Source of the DNA: Gluconacetobacter azotocaptans
Lineage (GTDB): Bacteria > Pseudomonadota > Alphaproteobacteria > Acetobacterales > Acetobacteraceae
DNA: 64,000 nucleotides
Assembly: GCF_014174355.1 (NCBI RefSeq)
Contig: NZ_JABEQF010000003.1
Coordinates: 1 to 64,000, forward strand
Direction: 5' to 3'
Shown here one piece after another: positions 18,774 to 30,785 of the stretch; within the stretch, counting starts at the first letter, position 1, and every line of letters starts with the position of its first letter. Both the position numbers and the translations under genes were made by a program. A model generated the notes under the pieces. It saw only the letters and a program-made list of their open reading frames with translations, made no database searches and was not told the DNA's origin.

Positions 18774-18916
18774 CGTAGACGCGATTTGCTGAGTGAGAGT
18801 GCCGCAAAGCGGCACGCCCGTCGTGTGTTTCCGGGCATCGGAGCGGAGCGGCCTTGATGGCCGTGGCACCGAAGCACAGAAAACGCGCGTCGGACCGCCG
18901 GCAAATCGCGTCTACG
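18774..18916 (-). repeat. Palindromic element, copy 1 (downstream of rbfA)
   Basis: A 143-bp foldback with 16-bp perfect terminal arms (18774-18789 and 18901-18916, CGTAGACGCGATTTGC and complement). Inside are hairpin GTGCCGC-AAA-GCGGCAC (18799-18815) and a longer imperfect hairpin centred on GGCC...GGCC near 18850. On the minus strand it begins 10 nt after the rbfA stop. The core matches the element at 39.5 kb at most positions in the same sense, while the arms differ in sequence but still pair. Confidence 0.85.
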
Positions 18917-18925
18917 GACGGATTT

Positions 18926-19359
18926 TCAGTCGAGGTCGCGGGCGACGTCCGGCTGCTTCAGCAGCGCGTCGACTTCCATGGCGTAATCCAGCGCAGTGTC
19001 GGGCTGGAAATGGATTTCCGGCACCTGGCGCAGGCGCACGCCCGAGGACAGGCGCGACCGCAGGAAGGGTGCTGCGCGCTTCAGCGCCGGCAGCAGCGAT
19101 TCGACGTCGCTGCGGCCCAGCCGGGCGACGAACGCGGTGGCATGTTTGAGGTCGGGGGAAATCCGGACCTCGGTCACCGTGATGCGGGCGTCGGACAGGT
19201 CGGGGTCGCGGAATTCGGTGCGGGCGAACAGATCCGCCAGCACGCGCCGCACCTCTTCCGCCACGCGAAGCTGGCGCTGCGAGGGTCCGGAAGCAGCATG
19301 GCCGGCGAGTTTCCCCGCCGGCCCCGCCGTAGTCACCTTCCCTCGTGTGGGATTGCGGC

Positions 19360-19363
<4 letters not shown>
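18926..19363 (-). CDS. rbfA: Ribosome-binding factor A
   Basis: Small KH-like protein that matures the 5' end of 16S rRNA in the 30S subunit. 145 residues from ATG 19363: a basic N-terminal tail, then [44 protein letters not shown] and [26 protein letters not shown], which are strong family features. Its ATG overlaps the infB stop (ATGA), so it is coupled to infB. Length is within the alphaproteobacterial range. Confidence 0.95.
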
Positions 19364-22071
<2,708 letters not shown>

Positions 22072-22083
22072 GTACCCGCCTGT

Positions 22084-22758
22084 TCACACCCGTCCGGCGG
22101 ATCGGTCCGCCGAACCGGGGACCGTCCTGCCGGACAGCCCCGTAAAACGTTCATTATCGACGCGGAAACGCCGCGCCAGCTCGCCATGCGACATCGCCGC
22201 ATGCACGACATGGTCGCGGCCGAATGCCGCCCCCAGACCCGCCGCCGTAGGAATTTCCATAACCGGAAGGTCCCGTGCGCCGGACAACAGCCTCGCCCTC
22301 TCGTCCGGGCTGCCGTCCTCGGCCTGGATGACCAGACCGGCGCGACCGCCCGCAATCCATTCCCGCACCTTGGCGAAGCCGCAGACAACCTGCCCGGCAC
22401 GCCGCGCAAGTCCCACTGTATCCATCATCCGGCGCAGAAGTCCGCTTTCCAGGATATCGGCCAAATCGGGTGGAACGACAACCTGTCCACGGGCGGCACG
22501 TGCAAACGCCCCCCGAGTCCGGGCCGTTTCTAGCACATCCCGCCGCGCGCTCAACCAGATTCCCCGTCCGGGCAGACGCGCAGAAAGATCAGGCGTCAAA
22601 ATCCGGTCCGGAGACAGGACAAAGCGCACCATGGTCTCGGGCGACGCGCGGTCGCGGGTGACGATGCAGCGCCGCAGCGGCCCGCGTTCGTCCTCCTCTT
22701 CCCGGTCGATCTCCTGGTTCTCGCCCAGGTCCCCGCCCATGTCCATGTCCCGATCCAT
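22084..22758 (-). CDS. YlxR-family RNA-binding protein fused to an L7Ae-like domain
   Basis: 224 residues. The N-terminal part (about 25-110) is a YlxR/DUF448 domain with RRCIVTRDRASPETMVRFV and GRGIWLSARRDVLETA. The C-terminal part (about 120-205, VGLARRAGQVVCGFAKVREWI, AGLVIQAEDGS) resembles the L7Ae/YlxQ RNA-binding fold. In Gram-positive bacteria these two are separate neighbouring genes between nusA and infB, so the fusion matches the context. The start has a run of acidic residues. Function is not settled; roles in RNA binding or transcription have been proposed for the family. Confidence 0.85.
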   Translation of the reverse strand: MDRDMDMGGDLGENQEIDREEEDERGPLRRCIVTRDRASPETMVRFVLSPDRILTPDLSARLPGRGIWLSARRDVLETARTRGAFARAARGQVVVPPDLADILESGLLRRMMDTVGLARRAGQVVCGFAKVREWIAGGRAGLVIQAEDGSPDERARLLSGARDLPVMEIPTAAGLGAAFGRDHVVHAAMSHGELARRFRVDNERFTGLSGRTVPGSADRSAGRV

Positions 22759-22783
22759 GCCGTGTCGTGCGATCGCCCGCCGA

Positions 22784-24331
22784 TCAGGCGTCGGACGCCT
22801 CCCCTTCCGTGGCCGCGGCCGGCGCGGCCGGCTCGCCCTCGAACCAGTGGGCGCGGGCGGCCATGATGATCTCGTTTGCCGCTTCCTCGTCGATCACGTC
22901 GCCACCCAGCATCTCGACCAGTTCGTCGCCTGCCAGATCGGCCAGGTCGTCGAGCGTCTTGACACCCTTCTCGCCCAGCGTGACCAGCATCTGGTTCGAG
23001 AACACGCCCAGCACGGCGATGTCGTCCGACACGCCCAGGCCGCGGCGCTTCTCATCCAGTTCGTCCTCGCGTCGGGCCAGGAAGCCCTCGGCGCGGCGGA
23101 CCAGCTCGCCGGCCACGTCCTCGTCGAAGCCTTCGATCTCGGCCAGTTCGTCGGCGTCGGCGTAGGCCAGCTCCTCGATCGAATGGAAGCCTTCGGTCAC
23201 CAGCAGGCCGGCGATGACGTCATCGACGTCCAGCGCCTCGACGAACAGGTTGCTGCGGCGGCGGAATTCTTCCTGCCGACGCTCGGATTCCTCGGCCTCG
23301 GTCAGGATGTCGATGTCCCAGCGGGTCAGCTGGCTGGCCAGGCGGACGTTCTGGCCGCGCCGGCCGATCGCAAGGCTGAGCTGCTCGTCAGGGACCACGA
23401 CCTCGACCCGGCCGGCTTCCTCGTCCATCACCACCTTGGTGACTTCGGCGGGCGCCAGCGCGTTGACCACGAAGGTCGCGGCCTGCGGGCTCCAGGGAAT
23501 GATGTCGATCTTCTCGCCCTGCAGTTCCTGCACCACCGCCTGCACGCGCGATCCGCGCATGCCGACGCAGGCGCCGACCGGGTCGATCGAGGCGTCGCGC
23601 GAAATCACCGCCATCTTGGCGCGCGATCCGGGATCGCGGGCCACGGCCTTGATCTCGATGATGCCGTCATAGATCTCGGGCACTTCCTGCGCGAACAGCT
23701 TGGCCAGGAAGGCCGGATGGGTGCGCGACAGGAAGATCTGCGGGCCGCGCGGCTCGTCGCGCACGTCGTAGATATAGGCCCGCACGCGGTCGGAATTGCG
23801 GAAGCTTTCGCGCGCGATCAGCTCGTCACGGCGCAGCAGCGCCTCGGAACTGCCGATCTCGACCATCAGGTTGCCGTACTCGGTCCGCTTGACGGTGCCG
23901 TTCACGATCTCGCCCACGCGGTCCTTGAATTCGTCGTACTGGCGCTTGCGCTCGTATTCGCGCACGCGCTGGACGATCACCTGCTTGGCGGTCTGGGCGG
24001 CGATGCGGCCGAAATCGATCGGCGGCAGCGGGTCGATCAGATGCTCGCCCAGCTGGATCTCGGGCTTGAACTTGCGCGCGATATGGAGCGGGATCTGCGT
24101 TTCCTCGTTCTCCACGACCTCGACGGCCTCGGTCCAGCGGGACAGGCGAACGTCGCCGGTCCGGCGGTCGATGGTCGCGCGGATATCCTTTTCGTGCCCG
24201 TACTTGGCGCGGCCAGCCTTCTGGATGGCCTGCTCCATCGCCTCCAGCACCTCTTCCCGGTCGATCGCCTTCTCTCGCGCGACGGCGTCGGCCACCAGCA
24301 GCAGTTCAGGACGGGAAACGGACGTATCCAT
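22784..24331 (-). CDS. nusA: Transcription termination/antitermination factor NusA
   Basis: Binds RNA polymerase and nascent RNA to control pausing, termination and antitermination. 515 residues: N-terminal polymerase-binding domain (about 1-125), S1 domain (about 135-200, [18 protein letters not shown]), KH1 and KH2 (about 210-345, [17 protein letters not shown] and [14 protein letters not shown], GxxG loops), and C-terminal helix-hairpin-helix-like acidic repeats (about 355-490). ATG 24331 is preferred over the TTG at 24343 because GGAGG sits 5 nt before it. Second gene after rimP. Confidence 0.95.
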   Translation of the reverse strand: MDTSVSRPELLLVADAVAREKAIDREEVLEAMEQAIQKAGRAKYGHEKDIRATIDRRTGDVRLSRWTEAVEVVENEETQIPLHIARKFKPEIQLGEHLIDPLPPIDFGRIAAQTAKQVIVQRVREYERKRQYDEFKDRVGEIVNGTVKRTEYGNLMVEIGSSEALLRRDELIARESFRNSDRVRAYIYDVRDEPRGPQIFLSRTHPAFLAKLFAQEVPEIYDGIIEIKAVARDPGSRAKMAVISRDASIDPVGACVGMRGSRVQAVVQELQGEKIDIIPWSPQAATFVVNALAPAEVTKVVMDEEAGRVEVVVPDEQLSLAIGRRGQNVRLASQLTRWDIDILTEAEESERRQEEFRRRSNLFVEALDVDDVIAGLLVTEGFHSIEELAYADADELAEIEGFDEDVAGELVRRAEGFLARREDELDEKRRGLGVSDDIAVLGVFSNQMLVTLGEKGVKTLDDLADLAGDELVEMLGGDVIDEEAANEIIMAARAHWFEGEPAAPAAATEGEASDA

Positions 24332-24349
24332 CAGAGCCTCCAAGGCGTC

Positions 24350-24958
24350 TCAGTGGGTCTTGCGCACCGGCGCGGGGCCGGGCTTCGGGGTCGATTCCGG
24401 GGCTTCGGCCCCGGCGGAGGGCTCGGCCTCCGCGGCGTCGGGCACACCCATCATGTGGGCGCTGGCCGCGATCAGTTCATCGGTCAGGACCAGCCGTGCC
24501 TTGCGCAGGTCCGACAGCGGCAGGGCCGCCTCGGTCCCGTCTTCCAGGCGCAACCGTCCGACATTATCGTCGGCGCCCAGCAGGATACCGGCAAAGCGCT
24601 TGCGGCCGTTGATGGGGATATTCACCTCGGCCTTGGCCAGATGGCCGGCGAAGCGGTTCCAGTCCTTCACCCGCGTCAGGGGGCGGTCGATTCCCGCCGA
24701 GGATACTTCCAGCGTCCATACGCCGGGCAGCGGGTCCTCGACATCCAGAACCGCGCCCACCGCGTGACTGATCTGCTCGCAATCCTCGATACGGATCAGC
24801 GTGCCGTCGGCGCGGTCGGCCATGATCTGGACCGTGGGGCTTTCGCGGCCCAGGACCGCGACCCGCACCAGTTCGAATCCCATGTCCGCCAGCACGGGCG
24901 CCACGATGGCGGCCAGCTTGGCGTCAAGGCCGGTCAGGAAAGGCAGATCTGCGTCCAA
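24350..24958 (-). CDS. rimP: Ribosome maturation factor RimP (TTG start)
   Basis: Assists late assembly of the 30S subunit. 202 residues with the RimP N-terminal domain ([36 protein letters not shown]) and C-terminal SH3-like domain (YTLEVSSAG-like [20 protein letters not shown]). The start is probably TTG 24958: an in-frame TGA at 24977-24979 excludes upstream starts and the next ATG is inside the conserved domain. No Shine-Dalgarno sequence is visible, and the T-run of a terminator-like hairpin ends 3 nt before the start codon. An Ala/Pro/Glu-rich tail follows residue 165. Confidence 0.92.
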   Translation of the reverse strand: MDADLPFLTGLDAKLAAIVAPVLADMGFELVRVAVLGRESPTVQIMADRADGTLIRIEDCEQISHAVGAVLDVEDPLPGVWTLEVSSAGIDRPLTRVKDWNRFAGHLAKAEVNIPINGRKRFAGILLGADDNVGRLRLEDGTEAALPLSDLRKARLVLTDELIAASAHMMGVPDAAEAEPSAGAEAPESTPKPGPAPVRKTH

Positions 24959-24961
24959 GAC

Positions 24962-24986
24962 AAAAAAGGCGGCCGGTCAGGCCACC
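24962..24986 (-). terminator. Terminator-like hairpin in the rimP-nusA leader
   Basis: On the minus strand GGTGGCC (24980-24986), loop, GGCCGCC (24968-24974, one G-U type pair) is followed by six T (24962-24967). It lies between the operon promoter and the TTG of rimP. In enterobacteria the same operon has leader terminators; an attenuation role here is inference. Confidence 0.65.
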
Positions 24987-25019
24987 CCCCAAAAAAGCGG
25001 AAGATGAAGGAATGGTGCG

Positions 25020-25048
25020 GATATAGGCCACAATGCGCCCCACTGCAA
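25020..25048 (-). promoter_or_regulatory. Sigma-70-type promoter of the rimP-nusA-infB operon
   Basis: Minus strand TTGCAG (25043-25048) and TATATC (25020-25025) are separated by exactly 17 nt. Transcription would start near 25012, giving a leader of about 55 nt that contains the terminator-like hairpin. Confidence 0.65.
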
Positions 25049-25146
25049 GGTCCCGGTGCCGGGCCGTCGCACAAGGCCGTGTACGGCACATTACATTACA
25101 ATCAGATCATCCTTTCGATACTTGCACGCCGGCCGCCGCCACCCGC

Positions 25147-25752
25147 ATGATGCGGGCCATGACGCAGGTGCCAGACCCCGCGACACGACCCGCACCGGAC
25201 GACTCCGGCCCCGGCAGCCGCCGGGCGCTGTGGTACGGGCTTGCGGCAGGCGTGATCGTCGCCGCGGGCTTCAGCGCCCGGATGGCGAACGAGGCCCCCC
25301 GGCCCGCGGCCGCCGTCAGCGACGCGGCCGGCGGCGCCATGCCCGCGGCCGCCCACAGCCTGACCGCCGTCGAGCAGTTCGCCATGGTGTCACCCGACAA
25401 CGCCCCGCAGGCGTTGCAGCAATCGGGCCTATCGCCGGACCAGCAGGCGACGATCCTGGCGGGCATCAAGCGCCGCGAATACCGGCTGGTACGCATGCCG
25501 ATCTATGACGAGGCCGGGACCGGCGGGGTCGTCACCGTACGCTCGGGCGGCATCGCCCAGACCGTACCGCTGGGCGCGCAGCCGCGTGTCGTGCTGCTGC
25601 CGATCCGCATATCCGGCGAGGTCGATATCGCGCCGGTGGTCGATCCGGGACCGGCGGGGGTGGCGCCGGGGGCCATCACCGTGCTGGGCCCGACGCCGCT
25701 GCCCGTGATCCATCGCGATGAGATGCTTGTGCTGAATGTGATCGTCCAATGA
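25147..25752 (+). CDS. Membrane-anchored protein of unknown function (first gene of AAA+ cassette)
   Basis: Not recognised. About 201 residues: a Pro-rich cytosolic N-terminus, one membrane helix (about 24-42, ALWYGLAAGVIVAAGF) and an extracytoplasmic domain containing FAMVSPDNAPQALQQSGL and GIKRREYRLVRMPIYDE, ending with beta-rich segments. ATGs at 25147, 25150 and 25159 are all possible and none has a clear ribosome site. Its stop overlaps the ATG of the AAA+ gene (ATGA at 25749-25752), so the two are co-translated. It is divergent from rimP. By layout it may be a partner or adaptor of the AAA+ ATPase. Confidence 0.7.
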   Translation: MMRAMTQVPDPATRPAPDDSGPGSRRALWYGLAAGVIVAAGFSARMANEAPRPAAAVSDAAGGAMPAAAHSLTAVEQFAMVSPDNAPQALQQSGLSPDQQATILAGIKRREYRLVRMPIYDEAGTGGVVTVRSGGIAQTVPLGAQPRVVLLPIRISGEVDIAPVVDPGPAGVAPGAITVLGPTPLPVIHRDEMLVLNVIVQ

Positions 25753-27017
25753 AGGCGCTTCTGCCCGCCCTGAACCGGCTGATGCCGGTGATGATGGTGA
25801 TCTTCCTGATTCTGGCGAGCCTGCAGGCCGCGGCGTCGCTGCATCTTTCACTCGCCAGCCTTTCCCATTTCATGGAATGGTGTGGGCCGGCCTTTCCCGT
25901 GCTGACGGCCGGGAGCAGCCTTCTGGCCCTGGCGGGACTGATGTTCGAGACCCGCGCCGAACGGCTGGCACGCAAGGGGCTCCGACGCCGACGGGGATGG
26001 ATGATGGATGTATTAGCCAGACTGACCAACCGCACCGCGCTGGAAGAAATGATGGCGCAGGAACGCAGGGAAACGGTCATCGACGCCGAGGAACTGGCGG
26101 CCGGGATGCGCGCGCGCGTCATCGGCCAGGACCAGGTGTGCGAGGACATCGCCGCCCAGCTGCGCCGCCGGATGGCGTTGCAGGTGCGCGGCAAGCCGGT
26201 GGGGATCTTCCTGCTGGCCGGCCCGCCGGGCACCGGCAAGACCTACCTGGCCAAGCAGATGGCCCGGCTGCTGGACCGGCCGCTGCTGCATTTCGACATG
26301 ACGCAGATGAGCTCGCCGCACGCGGCGACGCAGCTGTTCGGCTCGCCCAAGGGCTATGTCGGGTCCGACACGTTCGGCAAGCTGACCGGCGGCCTGAAGG
26401 AAAAGCCCGATGCCGTCGTGCTGCTGGACGAAATCGAGAAGGCGCATCCCGACGTCTTCAAGAAATTCCTGACCGCGTGGAACGACGGCCATGTGACCGA
26501 GGCCTCGACCGGGCAGCAGGTCTCGACCGTGCGGTCCATCTTCGTGCTGACGTCCAACATCGCGACCGAGGCCCTGTCGGAAATTGCCGACCGCCTGGCG
26601 GATGAGCCCGACCGCATGCGCGCCGAGTCGGTCGAGGCCCTGCGCCAGGCCGGCTTTGCCCCCGAGGTGCTGAACCGCCTGGACCGCATCTTCGTCTTCC
26701 GGTCGCTGACCGGCCTGGATGTCGCCCGCGTCGCGGCGCTGGAGATCGAGGCGATGATCGACAGCTACGGCCTGAAGGTCGAGACCGGCGGCATCGACCC
26801 GTCCCTGCTGTTCGAGGTCATGCGGCGGCAGAATCGGATGGGGGCGGCCGCCAGCGCCCGCGACCTGGTCCGTTCCATCGAGGACATGATGAGCGATTCG
26901 CTGATTTCCGCCCGCCAGCAGGGCGCCAAGCTGGTGCGCGTCGTGTCGGGCGAGAACGGCGTCACCGCCGAAATCGCGAACGATGCCGAGGCACAGCGGG
27001 CACGGATCGCCCGCTGA
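25749..27017 (+). CDS. Membrane-anchored AAA+ ATPase, ClpB/ClpA D2-like
   Basis: 422 residues. Two predicted membrane helices (about 10-30 and 48-66) place a short loop outside and the ATPase in the cytosol. The AAA+ module has Walker A GPPGTGKT (158-165), pore-loop GYVG in GSPKGYVG (198-205), Walker B VVLLDEIE (223-230), sensor 1 Asn270 (LTSN), an arginine-finger region PEVLNRLDRIFVF (about 306-318) and sensor-2-like SARDLVR. These are the features of a Clp/Hsp100 second domain that threads polypeptides. No peptidase domain or ClpP-binding loop is seen, and a soluble first AAA domain is absent. I infer a single-ring, membrane-tethered unfoldase or remodeller. Middle gene of a three-gene set. 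Confidence 0.8.
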   Translation: MKALLPALNRLMPVMMVIFLILASLQAAASLHLSLASLSHFMEWCGPAFPVLTAGSSLLALAGLMFETRAERLARKGLRRRRGWMMDVLARLTNRTALEEMMAQERRETVIDAEELAAGMRARVIGQDQVCEDIAAQLRRRMALQVRGKPVGIFLLAGPPGTGKTYLAKQMARLLDRPLLHFDMTQMSSPHAATQLFGSPKGYVGSDTFGKLTGGLKEKPDAVVLLDEIEKAHPDVFKKFLTAWNDGHVTEASTGQQVSTVRSIFVLTSNIATEALSEIADRLADEPDRMRAESVEALRQAGFAPEVLNRLDRIFVFRSLTGLDVARVAALEIEAMIDSYGLKVETGGIDPSLLFEVMRRQNRMGAAASARDLVRSIEDMMSDSLISARQQGAKLVRVVSGENGVTAEIANDAEAQRARIAR

Positions 27018-27052
27018 TCCACCCCTCCATTCCCTTGCCCCGGTTCGTCTGA

Positions 27053-28063
27053 ATGTCCGCTGCCTCCCGTCTCTGGCATCGTGCGCCGCTGTGGCGCACG
27101 TGTGTGTTTTCCATCCTGATCTTCACGGCGCTGACGCTGCTGTATCCGCCGGCGTACCTGACGCGGGCGATTCCGGCGCTGCAGCCCGTCATCGACCGGA
27201 TCAACCGCACGCTGGGCCGCAGCACACCCCCGCCCGCGCCGGCGCCCGACGCCGCCCCCTCGCCCGATGCGCCGCCCGACGCACCACCACCCGGCCAGCA
27301 GGCCGACGGGAGCGGCGCGCCGGGGGCTGGCGGGCCGGGGGGCACACAGGTCGCGGCGCCGCCGATCACGTCCGACCTGTCGGGGGCGATTCCCTTTGCC
27401 GGGCGCATCCTGCCGCTGCCGGCCGGTACCTGGCACCCTGTGCTGACGACGCAAAGCGGCCCGCACGGCGAATTGCTGAGCAACGTCCTGGTACGGGCCG
27501 AGGGCGGGGTCGTCACCGGCGTCATTATCGCCCGCGGCAGCACGCAATCCCTGCCGCTCTCGACCGTCGATGCCATGAACAATGGCTGCCACGACGACCG
27601 GAATTATCTGTCACGCGTCATTACGACCGACCCCAAGGTGATGGAATGCTGGTTCACCGGCCACGTCCAGATCGAAGGGCAGCCGTTGAGCGACAGCATC
27701 GATATCCAGACCGCCTTCAACCGCCTGCACGTGCTGGGCTTCCCCATTCCCTACGTCATGCTGGTGGCGACCTGGGATTATGCCGAAATCGCCGCCGACC
27801 ACGGCGCGAATATCGAAAACGTGACCATCCTGCTGAGCCCCGCCCGCAAGGGCACGATGACCCTGCCGGCCCCGCCCGACAAATGGATGAAGCAGCTTCT
27901 GCCGCAGAACCCGGGCGCCGAACGCTTCGTGCACCAGGCCAATGACTGGATGGAAGGCTGGACGGCGATGCTGCGCCGCGGCTTCCACGGCACCCTGTCG
28001 GCCGACGCACCGGAACTGGCCCGGGCCGCGCGTGATCCGGCATCGGTCATGAATGCGGACTGA
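27053..28063 (+). CDS. Membrane-anchored Pro-rich protein of unknown function (third gene of AAA+ cassette)
   Basis: Not recognised. 336 residues: an N-terminal membrane helix (about 14-34, FSILIFTALTLLYPPAYL), a Pro/Ala/Asp-rich linker (about 60-105) and a folded extracytoplasmic domain (about 115-310) with two Cys (in NNGCHDD and MECWFTG) that could form a disulfide, and the motif WDYAEIAADHGANIENV. It follows the AAA+ gene by 35 nt on the same strand, so it is very likely co-transcribed. Together with the first gene it would give two proteins reaching the periplasm and one cytosolic ATPase. Confidence 0.7.
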   Translation: MSAASRLWHRAPLWRTCVFSILIFTALTLLYPPAYLTRAIPALQPVIDRINRTLGRSTPPPAPAPDAAPSPDAPPDAPPPGQQADGSGAPGAGGPGGTQVAAPPITSDLSGAIPFAGRILPLPAGTWHPVLTTQSGPHGELLSNVLVRAEGGVVTGVIIARGSTQSLPLSTVDAMNNGCHDDRNYLSRVITTDPKVMECWFTGHVQIEGQPLSDSIDIQTAFNRLHVLGFPIPYVMLVATWDYAEIAADHGANIENVTILLSPARKGTMTLPAPPDKWMKQLLPQNPGAERFVHQANDWMEGWTAMLRRGFHGTLSADAPELARAARDPASVMNAD

Positions 28064-28100
28064 CGACAGGCAAGAGCGTTGCCCGTACGCGCCCACTTAA

Positions 28101-28124
28101 GGGCGCAACGGGGTTGTTGCGCCC
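28101..28124. terminator. Hairpin between convergent AAA+ cassette and accC
   Basis: A 9-bp perfect stem GGGCGCAAC/GTTGCGCCC with a 6-nt loop, 37 nt after the third cassette gene. No T-run, so intrinsic termination is uncertain. Confidence 0.5.
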
Positions 28125-28158
28125 CTCATCGGCGTGGTCGGCCGCCCAAATTGGCTGA

Positions 28159-28210
28159 CCAGGACTTTATGGAACGAATGGAATGCAAGGGCCGAGGCCC
28201 TTGCCCGGGC
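28159..28210 (+). repeat. Intergenic hairpin repeat, partial copy c
   Basis: Contains the family linker CCAGGACTTTATGGAACGAATGG followed by hairpin GCAAGGGCC-GA-GGCCCTTGC. The first hairpin of the family is missing. It ends 2 nt before the accC stop. Confidence 0.7.
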
Positions 28211-28212
28211 CG

Positions 28213-29555
<1,343 letters not shown>

Positions 29556-29556
<1 letters not shown>

Positions 29557-30005
29557 TACTCGATGATGGCCAGGGCTTCGCCGAACTCGACCGGATCGCC
29601 CGACGCCACCAGCAGCGCCTTCAGCGTGCCGCCGCGCGGGGCCTTGATCTGGTTGAAGGTCTTCATCGCCTCGATCAGCATCAGGGTCTGGCCGGCGGCG
29701 ACCGTCTGGCCTTCGGTGACGAAGGGTGGCGCGCTGGGGTCCGGCGTCAGGTAGGCGATGCCGACCATCGGGCTGGTGACCGCGCCCGGATGCTTGGCCG
29801 GGTCGACGGGGGCGACCGGCGCGGCCGCGGCGGCGGGGATCGCGACCGGGGCGGCGGCGGGCAGGGCATGGACCTGGCCGGCGGCGGCGCGGACGACGCG
29901 GATGCGGTTGTCCTTCTCCGCGATCTCGATCTCGGTCAGGCCGGTTTCGGTCAGGATTTCAGCCAATGCCCGAATGGCATCCGCGTCCACGAGCAGTCGG
30001 CTCAT
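29556..30005 (-). CDS. accB: Acetyl-CoA carboxylase, biotin carboxyl carrier protein
   Basis: Carries biotin between AccC and the carboxyltransferase. 149 residues: an N-terminal helical segment ([15 protein letters not shown]), an Ala/Pro-rich hinge (about 45-75) and a C-terminal biotinyl domain with the biotin-accepting Lys in [11 protein letters not shown] and the AMK motif. It overlaps both accC and aroQ by ATGA-type junctions, so the three are co-translated. Confidence 0.96.
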
Positions 30006-30457
30006 CGATCGTCCTCGTCCAGAATCATGTCTGTCATCGCCTGAAGCGCCAGCGCATACCCGCGCACCCCCAGCCCGCAGATAACGCCTGCGGCCGCCCG
30101 GGAGCAGTAGGTATGGTGGCGGAAGTCCTCACGCCGATGAATGTTGGAGATATGCACCTCGATCACCGGCAGGTCGACGGCCAGCAGCGCGTCGAGCAGG
30201 GCGATCGAGGTATGGCCATAGGCGGCCGGGTTGATGACGATGCCCCGCGCGCGGTTCCGGCATTCCTGGACCCACGACACCAGCTCGCCTTCACCGTTGG
30301 TCTGGCGGAAGTCGATGGCGACATCCAGCCGTTCGGCGGCCTGGATGCAGATCTGCTCCACGTCGTCCAGGGTCGTCCGACCGTAGACGTCCGGCTGGCG
30401 CAGTCCGAGCATGTTGAGGTTGGGTCCGTTGAGGACCGCGATAAGAGGGCGCACCAT
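30002..30457 (-). CDS. aroQ: 3-dehydroquinate dehydratase, type II
   Basis: Shikimate-pathway enzyme converting 3-dehydroquinate to 3-dehydroshikimate. 151 residues from ATG 30457 (MVRPLIAVLNGPNLNMLGLR). The catalytic Tyr is in QPDVYG, the catalytic His in EVHISNIHRRE, with IVINPAAYGHTSIAL and the GLGVRGYALAL end typical of the dodecameric family. Upstream in-frame codons lack family features. First gene of aroQ-accB-accC, a frequent alphaproteobacterial set. Confidence 0.96.
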   Translation of the reverse strand: MVRPLIAVLNGPNLNMLGLRQPDVYGRTTLDDVEQICIQAAERLDVAIDFRQTNGEGELVSWVQECRNRARGIVINPAAYGHTSIALLDALLAVDLPVIEVHISNIHRREDFRHHTYCSRAAAGVICGLGVRGYALALQAMTDMILDEDDR

Positions 30458-30785
30458 TATGACAGGCGCCGTAGCACGACCGTCATTCCGTTCCAAGAGA
30501 ATGATCGCCGCCCCTACGGCCCTCGCCCCCGGCAACCCCGCGCGGACCGTCGCCGCGAACGCCGGACAAGGGGGCGGACCGCCCGGTGCGGTGCACAATA
30601 ATGATGACCGAAATTTGCCACAATCCACCCCGAGAACACTGAATCGGCGACACTAATTCAAGGAAAGGCCAAGGCGCCGTCCGATGGTGTCCGCCGGCAC
30701 GAGGCAGAAAATCCTTGAATTTCCTGTCCCGGGTTTATTGTATGGCTTTCGTTATTGCCGAATTGGCCGAACAGGATTGGGGAAC
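30458..30785. promoter_or_regulatory. Divergent aroQ/rlpA intergenic region
   Basis: No gene found in 328 bp. It must hold both promoters. A 9-bp inverted repeat, AATTCAAGG (30655-30663) and CCTTGAATT (30713-30721), spans the likely rlpA control region; the second arm contains TTGAAT, a possible -35 box with only a poor -10 match about 17 nt downstream. Confidence 0.4.
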
